Source of the DNA: JBDZUZ01 sp040255445
Lineage (GTDB): Bacteria > Planctomycetota > Phycisphaerae > Phycisphaerales > UBA1924
DNA: 20,386 bases
Reading direction: 5' to 3'
Assembly: GCA_040255445.1 (NCBI GenBank)
Contig: JBDZUZ010000066.1
Location: 1-20,386 of the forward strand
A program made the position numbers and the translations under genes. This document shows, one piece after another, positions 14,513 to 20,386 of the stretch. Numbering within the stretch: the stretch's first letter is position 1; each line of letters starts with the position of its first letter. The notes beneath the pieces were generated by a model that saw only the letters and a list, made by a program, of their open reading frames with translations, had not been told where the DNA came from and did no database searches.

Positions 14513-14530
14513 TAGGCTGGGGTCGACCCC
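14513..14530 (+). promoter_or_regulatory. TAGGCT -10-like element abutting a 12-bp palindrome
   Basis: GTGGTAGGCT ends at 14518 and is followed at once by the perfect palindrome GGGGTCGACCCC (14519-14530), then the Shine-Dalgarno GGAGGA and the ATG at 14547. A repressor site at the transcription start or a leader hairpin is possible. No clear -35 is visible. Confidence 0.35.
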
Positions 14531-14546
14531 ACTCGGAGGATCTCCC

Positions 14547-15314
14547 ATGCGCACCCGCGGCTTCACGCTGATCGAACTGCTTGTCGTGATCGCGATCATC
14601 GCGCTGCTGCTGGGCGTGCTGCTGCCGGCGATCGCCAAATCGCGCGAGGCGGGGCGCGCGGTGGTGTGCCTCTCGAACCAGCGGCAGCTCTCGACGGCGT
14701 TCTTCGTGTACGCGCAGTCGTACCGCGTGATCCCCGGCACGATCTGGCAGGGGTCGCGCAATCTGGATTGGTCGGGCCGCAACAACATCCAGTACACCAG
14801 CGCACCGCAGAACTACAAGCACCCGCTGGAGACCTCGGTCCTGCGCGACTTCCTCGAGGGCTCGAATCAGGTCATGGAGTGTCCGACAGCCAAGCGGCTG
14901 GCCAACGAGTACTTCGACTACACGATGTTCATGCGGCTTGCGGGCGCGAAGACGGACCTGTCGTGGAAGGTGTTCTACTACGAGCGGCCCCAGATGGGCG
15001 CGGCCTCGCCGCGCAAGTACATGCCGGCGATCCCGCTCCTGGTCGAGGAGCACGACCGCTTCTACAACCGCACGTGGGACGACGGCGCCTTCGCGTGGAA
15101 CGACCAGCTCACCACGCGTCACGACCGGGGCGCGAGCGTTGCGTACCTGGATGGCTCGGTGGCGCGGATGATCCCGCCGCGGGGCGGGTACGACCTCGTC
15201 GAGGAAACGGCCGATCTCAAGACGCTGCACTTCAAGCTGCAGGTCAACAGCCGGATCTTCGATCTGTACGACTCGAACGCGAATGAATTCGGCTGGGTGA
15301 ACGCGCCGCGGTGA
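14547..15314 (+). CDS. Prepilin-type protein with H-X9-DG C-terminal motif
   Basis: The product is 255 aa. The ATG at 14547 has a strong CGGAGGA ribosome site. A type IV prepilin N-terminus follows: MRTRG/FTLIELLVVIAIIALLLGVLLPAI, with cleavage after Gly5 and Glu at +5 of the mature chain. The mature protein would be N-methylated and assembled from the inner membrane. The C-terminal region contains HDRGASVAYLDG, an exact H-X9-DG motif (His then nine residues then Asp-Gly) as found in the large planctomycete, verrucomicrobial and lentisphaeral prepilin-like (DUF1559-type) paralogue family. It stands alone on the plus strand, convergent with the four-gene pseudopilin operon. Its exact role in those families is not established. 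Confidence 0.92.
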   Translation: MRTRGFTLIELLVVIAIIALLLGVLLPAIAKSREAGRAVVCLSNQRQLSTAFFVYAQSYRVIPGTIWQGSRNLDWSGRNNIQYTSAPQNYKHPLETSVLRDFLEGSNQVMECPTAKRLANEYFDYTMFMRLAGAKTDLSWKVFYYERPQMGAASPRKYMPAIPLLVEEHDRFYNRTWDDGAFAWNDQLTTRHDRGASVAYLDGSVARMIPPRGGYDLVEETADLKTLHFKLQVNSRIFDLYDSNANEFGWVNAPR

Positions 15315-15326
15315 GCCGCGCATCCG

Positions 15327-15354
15327 CTGGCATCAATCGGCTGGCGTCAATCGG
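15327..15354. repeat. Two tandem 14-bp units spanning the PilX-like stop codon
   Basis: CTGGCATCAATCGG (15327-15340) and CTGGCGTCAATCGG (15341-15354) are adjacent and differ at one base. On the minus strand the stop codon of the PilX-like gene lies in the second unit and its copy lies in the first, giving a duplicated gene end. Confidence 0.8.
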
Positions 15355-17095
15355 TCCAGCGGCCGTACGAGCCGTCCTCGATGCTGATGATGCGCTGCAC
15401 CGCATCGAACCCGGGCGGCGGCGAGTTCATATAGATCGGGTCGTAGCTCATCCGCACGTTCGCGTTCTTGAGCTCGATGTCGTCCAGCGCCATCATCACG
15501 CCCGCGAACGTGCCGCGGACCGGGTAGAGCTTCTTGGCGCCGAATATGAGCCCTTTGATCTCGGAGGGGAAGGCGTCGTTGAGCGTGGTGTTGCCGGCGC
15601 CGCCGGCGTACGGGAACGGCGTCGCGGCGGGGTTGAGGCTGACGCCCCAGTCGACTTCAGCGACCGGCGCGGGGCTCAGGTCGAAGGTCATGTCGTCGCC
15701 GGTGATCAGCACCGGGAAGTTGGGCGCCGCCGCGGCCCAGTTGACAGACCCGCGGACGATCGAGCTGGAGTGCGGGCTGATCAGGACGAGCGTGCCGACG
15801 ATACGGCAGTCCTCGATGATGATCTGTTTGCCGGCGCAGTTGATGATGTAGACGCCCTCGGAGTTCGTAGCGCCGGAGCCGTACGGGTTCGACTCCGGGC
15901 TGAGGAGCACCTCGCGGAGACGGCGGGGGCCGTTATTGCCGTCCGCGTAGATTCGAAAATCGTCGATGATCAGGTCTGAGGTCGATGCATCGGTGTCGAC
16001 GTACAGGGTTGCCTGCTGGAGCGACCCCGACCATGAGATGTCGAACAGACCATCGAGCTGTGTCCAGCCGTTCACCGCGGTACCAGTCGTCCTGTACCAC
16101 TTCACCTCGTTGTCGCCGTCATCGCGGTAGTCGATTCGCAGGGAGATGCGTACTCCTGCTACCGCGCCGGCCGCGCCGCGCACTCGGGCTTCAACACGGT
16201 ACTTTCGTCCACTTTGCACCGAAGAGGTCACGATCTGCGCGGGCCCGTGCCAGTTCTGCGTGCGTCCGGTCGAGGAAAGCCCGGCGGCGCCGGTCCACGC
16301 CTGGCCGGCGCCCGTCACGACTCCCACCGTTCCCCCGCCATAGGCAAACCAGCCGTTGATCCCGTCCTCCATCGATGGGTTCTGTGTCAGGTTCGGCCCG
16401 CCGTCGCGCAGATCCGTATACGCGATCACCGTGCCGCGGAGCGCGTAGGTGCTCACGATGGTGTTGTTGTCCGGCATCGCCCGCGGCTGAACACGCGCCT
16501 TCTTCCCGCCGTGGTAGGTGGCGCCCTTGACATCGCCGCCGGCCTCGACATCCGTGTAGTAGTTCGAGCTGTTGCTGCCCTCGACATGGCTGTTCGCGCT
16601 GATGCGCTGGTCGGTGCGGAGCGTCGAGGCATCGAGCTTGAAGGTGTTGCCGGTGTGCATCGCCGACTCGAGACTGCCCAGCCCCGCCGTCGCGTACATC
16701 CGCATCCGGACCAGGCTGCGGGCGCTCCCGCTGGCGCCGATCGCCGAGAGCAGCACGACATCGCGCGGATCGTCGGTGATGTTGCCATCGTCGGGGTCGG
16801 TCACCTGCAGCGAGATCGCCCCGCGTGTCCCCACCGGCGTGTCGGTGAACCACCATCCGGCTCCCAGGCTCGTCCGCCAGGCGCCGTCGTCGCTGATCAT
16901 CTGCACGCCGCGCTCCAGCGCAGCGCGGGCGAGCAGTCTGGCCCGCGTGAGGTCCTCCTCCGAACTGACCACCGAGCGCTGCGCCCGCAGCGCGGCCATC
17001 GCGGAAAGCCCGATGACCGTGATGATCGTGGCGCCGACGAGCACCATGAGATACGCCGTGCCGCGTCGGCTGATCGGAGTGATACCGCCGCGCAT
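15347..17095 (-). CDS. PilX/GspK-like minor pseudopilin with CBM4/9-like domain
   Basis: The product is 582 aa. The ATG at 17095 shares one base with the TGA of the preceding gene and has GGAGG 7 nt upstream. Residues 10-37 (RRGTAYLMVLVGATIITVIGLSAMAAL) are a membrane segment after a basic RRG. Mature position 5 is not Glu, a feature of GspK/PilX-type tip pseudopilins. A charged helix follows (SSEEDLTRARLLARAALERG). Residues ~234-386 look like a CBM4/9 carbohydrate-binding module: NLTQNPSMEDGINGWFAYGG, GPAQIV, GRKYRVEARVRG, GWTQLDG, ATLYVDT and SDLIIDDFRIYA. Residues 390-582 form a further beta-rich part with no assignment. As last gene of the pseudopilin operon it probably sits at the fibre tip. 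The family call rests on position and N-terminus. Confidence 0.8.
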   Translation of the reverse strand: MRGGITPISRRGTAYLMVLVGATIITVIGLSAMAALRAQRSVVSSEEDLTRARLLARAALERGVQMISDDGAWRTSLGAGWWFTDTPVGTRGAISLQVTDPDDGNITDDPRDVVLLSAIGASGSARSLVRMRMYATAGLGSLESAMHTGNTFKLDASTLRTDQRISANSHVEGSNSSNYYTDVEAGGDVKGATYHGGKKARVQPRAMPDNNTIVSTYALRGTVIAYTDLRDGGPNLTQNPSMEDGINGWFAYGGGTVGVVTGAGQAWTGAAGLSSTGRTQNWHGPAQIVTSSVQSGRKYRVEARVRGAAGAVAGVRISLRIDYRDDGDNEVKWYRTTGTAVNGWTQLDGLFDISWSGSLQQATLYVDTDASTSDLIIDDFRIYADGNNGPRRLREVLLSPESNPYGSGATNSEGVYIINCAGKQIIIEDCRIVGTLVLISPHSSSIVRGSVNWAAAAPNFPVLITGDDMTFDLSPAPVAEVDWGVSLNPAATPFPYAGGAGNTTLNDAFPSEIKGLIFGAKKLYPVRGTFAGVMMALDDIELKNANVRMSYDPIYMNSPPPGFDAVQRIISIEDGSYGRWTD

Positions 17096-17880
17096 CACTT
17101 CACCTCCAGGACGCGGGTGGCCTTCGCGACCCCGCCGCGGCCGTCGCGGGCGGTCAGTGTGATGGTGTGCAGCCCGGCGGTGGGGTAGATCCCCGCCGCG
17201 GAGGCGCCGGAGGTCTTGCCCGCCGCGCCCAGGTCCCACTCGAAGGTGAGTGTGTCCGAGTCCGGGTCGCTCGAAGCGCTCGCGTTGAAAGTGACAGTCT
17301 CGCCCCGGTTCACAACCGTCTTGTCGAGCTGCAGCACCGCGCGCGGCGGGCTGTTGCTGATCTTGAGCGACCCTTCAGAGACCGGGGCGATCCAAGCCTT
17401 GCTCCGGTAGCCGTCCAGGTAGAGCCGCGTGCGCGCGGTCTCGACCGTAACGCGGATGCGCTTCATGCCCGTCGCGGTGCCCGAGGTCGTTCCCAGCGCG
17501 GTGGGCAGGACATGCTGCACCGACACGCTCCAGCGCGAGCCCGAAGCGTCGAGCAGTTCCACACCGCTCGCATCCCGCGGCGGCGATTCGCTCAGCCCGT
17601 GATAGTCGTCGACATCATCGAGGAGCACGCGGCCGACGCCGGCCTCGCCCGATTCGAGACCCATGCCCCCGGGCGACTGCGGGTCTTCGTATGGCAGGGC
17701 GAGGATCTCGGTCATGAGCCGCTCCGCGAGCGCGGCCGCCCGGGCCCGTTCCGCGGTGGCGCTCATCGACGAGCGCGATGCGGCCACGGTCTGGAGCGCG
17801 GCGGTCAGCATCACCGACACCAGCACCATCGCGATGACGGCTTCGATCAGGCTGAAGCCGCGCCGGGTCGCGTGGGTCAT
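17095..17880 (-). CDS. PilV/GspI-like pseudopilin with C-terminal PKD domain
   Basis: The product is 261 aa. The ATG at 17880 overlaps the upstream stop as ATGA. The prepilin signal is MTHATRRG/FSLIEAVIAMVLVSVMLTAAL, with cleavage after Gly8 and Glu13 at mature position 5. The pseudopilin body (about 9-175) is short and degenerate. Residues ~178-260 form a PKD domain: PPRAVLQLDKTVVNRGETVTFNAS, SSDPDSDTLTFEWDLG, and GLHTITLTARDGRGG. PKD domains are extracellular beta-sandwich modules common on surface proteins and polysaccharide-degrading enzymes; on a minor pilin this is unusual. Third gene of four in a coupled operon. Confidence 0.88.
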   Translation of the reverse strand: MTHATRRGFSLIEAVIAMVLVSVMLTAALQTVAASRSSMSATAERARAAALAERLMTEILALPYEDPQSPGGMGLESGEAGVGRVLLDDVDDYHGLSESPPRDASGVELLDASGSRWSVSVQHVLPTALGTTSGTATGMKRIRVTVETARTRLYLDGYRSKAWIAPVSEGSLKISNSPPRAVLQLDKTVVNRGETVTFNASASSDPDSDTLTFEWDLGAAGKTSGASAAGIYPTAGLHTITLTARDGRGGVAKATRVLEVK

Positions 17881-19523
17881 GGCAATACCTCGTGCACGCG
17901 GACGCGGAGGAAGTCGGCCTCGGCCGAACCGGTGGCGCGGAGGCCGATCCACTTCTCGCTCGTGCCCGCCGCGTACGGCGTGTAGCGGAAGCTGCCGCGG
18001 TCCGTGCCGGCGATCCGAAGGTTGACCACATCGTCGGTCGGCGACACGAGCAGCCGCACATCGATGAAGCCGGTGGGAAGACCGACGACCGTCGCGAGCG
18101 GTTCGGTCGAGGCCGGCCCGGTGCGGGCGTTGAGCTGCGCGGTCTGGGTGCCGTCGCCGTCGTTGCGGATCGTGAGTATGAGCCCGCCGCGGGCGCCGCC
18201 GGTCCAGTCGGGGTTGATCTCGAGGATTGCCTCCGAGCCGCTGGTCACGCCCCGGATCGAGGTCTCGACGCAGATGCGGCCCAGCATCGCGTTCTCGGGG
18301 TTGGTGATGAGCGCTCGGTCGATCCGCCAGATGCCGGCGGAGAGTGTGGCGGTCTGGAACGACCCGGAGCGCACGGCGAAATCGGCGGTCTCATCGCGGT
18401 CCTGGTCGAGCGTGGTCGGGTCCTTGGAGAAGTCGGTGTCCCAGCGGGTGTTGAGAACCTGCGGTGTGTTGAGCAGCGCAGCGCGGGTGCTGATGAGCGG
18501 CGCGGTGGGGTCGGTCGTGCGGGCATGGATCGTGATGCCGCGGATGAACTCGCGTTCCCAGGAGCGATCGGGCCCGCGGCGGGTGATCTTGCCGTAGAGG
18601 CGCATCCGCAGGAACCGGCTCCCGCTGTAGCTCCAACTGCTGCCGGCGTTGGTGGTGCTCTGCCGGCCCGAGCCGTTGGAGTCGCCGAACTCGAGCTCGA
18701 TGTGTTCCGAACCGCTCGCGTACCTGGCTGAGAAGGAGAGCGTGTCCGTGCTGGAGAGCACGCCGATCGTTGAAATTGGCATCGTCCGCCAGAGGTACGT
18801 CATGGCGAGCAGATCGGAGGGCGGCAGGTTGCGGCTCGCGAGCACAGCGCCGCTTGGGGACATCGTGGGGGAGATGCCGCGGATCTGCAGCGTCGCGTTG
18901 GCGCTCGACAGCAGGCCGTTGAGCCGGCCTCGGTAGTCGACCGAGGTGGGCCGCCAGCCGATCGCGTCGCCGGGGAGTGTCGGCGTCAGGTGCTGGCCGA
19001 CCCAGTCGTTGGCCTTGATGCGCCAGTTCTGATTGGTTGCCGAGATACCGGAGGTGTCCATCAGCAGCGACGAGGCCAGGTCCTCGATGCCGACGCCCAT
19101 GTGAGTCTCGGTTGTGACCTCGGTCTCGTAACTGAAGCGCAGTGCCGAGAGATCGGTGAGCACCGGCTCGGCGGCGCCGCCGTTGTAGGACCGCAGCAGC
19201 GGATCACCGGTGGTGCCGCTCCAGGAGTAACGGATGCGTTCGGGCTTGCCATCCGCATCGCGGTCCGCGACGGTGAACGCGATCGCTGCGCCGCCGCGCT
19301 CGACGACGCTGATCGCAGATTCGAGATCGGCGACGAGTTCGTTGAGCGCGGAGCGGACGCCCATCTGCCGCGTCTCGCGGAGCGAGTTCTGCGGGAGGGC
19401 GCGGGCGGAGAGCGCGATGGTGGAGACGACAGCGCCCATGATGAGCGATGTGATCAGCGTGGCGATCACCATCTCGATGAGGGTGAAGCCGCGGCGGGGT
19501 TGCGGGTGCGTGCGTCGGCTCAT
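17877..19523 (-). CDS. PilW/GspJ-like pseudopilin with lectin-like C-terminal region
   Basis: The product is 548 aa, far longer than the ~200-350 of ordinary PilW/GspJ. The ATG at 19523 overlaps the upstream stop as ATGA. The signal is MSRRTHPQPRRG/FTLIEMVIATLITSLIMG, with cleavage after Gly12 and Glu17 at mature position 5. Next comes the PilW-typical segment RSALNELVADLESAISV followed by IAFTVADRDADGKPERIRYSW. Residues 355-548 look like a separate beta-jelly-roll: SGSFQTATLSAGIWRIDR, AILEINPDW, GGLILTIRNDGDG, FIDVRLLVSPTDDVVNLRIAGTDRG, and EADFLRVRV. This resembles concanavalin-A/LamG-like modules, but that is a pattern judgement. It is the second gene of the operon. Confidence 0.85.
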   Translation of the reverse strand: MSRRTHPQPRRGFTLIEMVIATLITSLIMGAVVSTIALSARALPQNSLRETRQMGVRSALNELVADLESAISVVERGGAAIAFTVADRDADGKPERIRYSWSGTTGDPLLRSYNGGAAEPVLTDLSALRFSYETEVTTETHMGVGIEDLASSLLMDTSGISATNQNWRIKANDWVGQHLTPTLPGDAIGWRPTSVDYRGRLNGLLSSANATLQIRGISPTMSPSGAVLASRNLPPSDLLAMTYLWRTMPISTIGVLSSTDTLSFSARYASGSEHIELEFGDSNGSGRQSTTNAGSSWSYSGSRFLRMRLYGKITRRGPDRSWEREFIRGITIHARTTDPTAPLISTRAALLNTPQVLNTRWDTDFSKDPTTLDQDRDETADFAVRSGSFQTATLSAGIWRIDRALITNPENAMLGRICVETSIRGVTSGSEAILEINPDWTGGARGGLILTIRNDGDGTQTAQLNARTGPASTEPLATVVGLPTGFIDVRLLVSPTDDVVNLRIAGTDRGSFRYTPYAAGTSEKWIGLRATGSAEADFLRVRVHEVLP

Positions 19524-20053
19524 CGGGTCACCGCCACCCGGCCGGTCTCGGGGCTCACGGTGATATAGCGGACAAGCCCACCGACGGCCACCTTGATGGT
19601 CCCGCCCGCCGACGGGCGCCCGAAGGCGTCGAAGGTGATCGCCTGGGTCCCGCCGAAGTCGACGGCGAGGTCGGTGACGCGATGGGGCTCGGCGGCCAGA
19701 TCGACATCGGTCTCGACCGCGACAGTCCGGCGGGCGAGCCGGACGCCCGTGATCTTGTACCGGAGCCCGCCCTCGCTAAAGGCGATGCTCTTCGTCCGGC
19801 TCTCGGTGCGGGCGGCGACGCGGGCCGCGTCGATGTCCGCGGCGATGCGGCGGGCCGCGAGATCGACGCGGTAGTTCTGTTGCGAGCTGGTCCAGCGCGG
19901 CGCGGCGACCGCCGCGACCACCCCGATGATCGCCAGGACCACGACCAGCTCGAGGACGCTGAAGCCATCGCGGAGCGCATGACCGAAGCGCGGCGTGGTC
20001 CGTCCCCCCGCTTGGGGGTGCTGCCGCGTGCGGATTGACGGTCGGGTCTTCAT
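19520..20053 (-). CDS. FimT/GspH-like pseudopilin
   Basis: The product is 177 aa. ATG 20053 is the only in-frame ATG before the signal. The leader is long, about 30 residues (MKTRPSIRTR to ALRDG), before FSVLELVVVLAIIGVVAAVAAPRW. Cleavage is after Gly30, with Glu35 at mature position 5. The mature part has the GspH/FimT pattern: QQNYRVDLAARRIAADIDAARVAARTESRTKSIAF, then beta strands ending TITFDAFG-like (AITFDAFGRPSAGG) and GGLVRYITVSPETGRV. It is first in the run FimT, PilW, PilV, PilX, overlapping the next gene by 4 nt. No clear Shine-Dalgarno is present. The prepilin peptidase, ATPase and platform genes are not in the window. Confidence 0.9.
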   Translation of the reverse strand: MKTRPSIRTRQHPQAGGRTTPRFGHALRDGFSVLELVVVLAIIGVVAAVAAPRWTSSQQNYRVDLAARRIAADIDAARVAARTESRTKSIAFSEGGLRYKITGVRLARRTVAVETDVDLAAEPHRVTDLAVDFGGTQAITFDAFGRPSAGGTIKVAVGGLVRYITVSPETGRVAVTR

Positions 20054-20386
20054 GCGGCCGGGTCCGGGACGGGCCCTTGGTGGGATGGGCTCGTAGGGCG
20101 GGCCGGAAGAGCCCGCGGGTCATCGCTCCCCATCGGCCGCGGCGTCGGGGGGCTGCAGCCAGGCGGGGGATGGGGGCCGGGGCATGGAGATCTCGGACCC
20201 GCGCAACCCGCAGGGGCGCGGGGTGCGGAGGGTGGTAGCGGTGTGGGGTGGCGGGCTGTGGCGGAGGGCGTGATCGGGGGTGTCGCGGGGCTCCCGCGGC
20301 GGGTCGGAGGGGATGTTGGCGTGGGGGTTGGCCGCGTTGATTCGCACAGGCCTCGGGCTATCATGTTGGCCCGCGCGAGGGGTGTA
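20054..20386. other. Region upstream of the pseudopilin operon; possible partial minus-strand frame
   Basis: No gene is firmly supported. On the minus strand one frame is open from the right edge to a TGA at 20120-20122 (89 codons), with strongly GC-biased third positions. Its sequence is Pro/Ala/Arg-rich with no recognisable motif, so it may be the tail of a gene outside the window or chance in DNA this rich in GC. No promoter for the minus-strand operon stands out. Confidence 0.3.
20337..20364 (+). promoter_or_regulatory. Candidate sigma-70-type promoter reading out of the window
   Basis: TTGATT (20337-20342), a 16-nt spacer and TATCAT (20359-20364) form the best -35/-10 pair in the window. 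It points right, so it would serve a gene beyond the edge, divergent from the pseudopilin operon. Confidence 0.4.

Noticed and set aside
13104..15323. 739-codon minus-strand open frame
   Set aside because: It spans the ends of the ATPase and the whole of the DUF4276, DinB and prepilin genes in wrong frames or on the wrong strand, with no domain.
20120..20386. Minus-strand open frame at the right edge as a real gene
   Set aside because: GC-biased third positions are suggestive, but the product is low-complexity, has no motif, and its start lies outside the window. It is mentioned only as a possibility.
1..20386. Mobile element, CRISPR array, tRNA or rRNA
   Set aside because: No transposase or integrase motifs, no regularly spaced repeats and no tRNA- or rRNA-like sequence were recognised. 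Repeats found are limited to paralogous domains and short local units.

Overview
The window is about 20.4 kb of very GC-rich DNA and most likely comes from a Phycisphaerae-type planctomycete. Three signals support this. Several secreted proteins end in a two-repeat dockerin-like domain closed by a terminal Gly-Cys. A prepilin-type protein carries an exact H-X9-DG motif. A secreted protein has NxxGxxxF-type repeats, a family I associate with planctomycetes. The placement is an inference from protein families, because the window has no rRNA or other phylogenetic marker apart from nuoD.

Left region (1-7223, all minus strand): four secreted proteins in tandem, each with a signal peptide. The first is cut by the window edge and is a paralogue of the second. 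The three complete ones end in the Asp-rich dockerin-like pair plus Gly-Cys. Each complete gene is followed by a GC-rich hairpin and T-tract terminator, so they look like separate transcription units. The first three share a TTGACCG-type element 165-205 nt upstream of their start codons.

Middle region (7509-14428): single housekeeping or accessory genes with mixed orientation. They are an alpha/beta hydrolase (-), an isolated nuoD with a perfect 22-bp palindrome in its leader (+), an AbrB-type antitoxin with a PIN toxin (-), a plus-strand run of lamin-tail lipoprotein, small membrane-anchored protein, AAA ATPase and DUF4276/TOPRIM-like protein, and a convergent DinB-family protein (-). The ATPase/DUF4276 pair overlaps by 8 nt and resembles two-gene ATPase-nuclease defence or repair modules.

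Right region (14547-20053): a single H-X9-DG prepilin-like gene (+), then a tightly coupled minus-strand operon of four pseudopilin-like genes in the order FimT/GspH, PilW/GspJ, PilV/GspI, PilX/GspK. The genes join through 4-, 4- and 1-nt overlaps. Three of the four carry an added beta-sandwich-like domain (a lectin-like C-terminus, a PKD domain and a CBM4/9-like domain). This suggests a pilus or pseudopilus tip complex adapted to bind polysaccharide, and it is the most interesting system in the window.

No tRNA, rRNA, CRISPR array, insertion sequence or transposase was seen.
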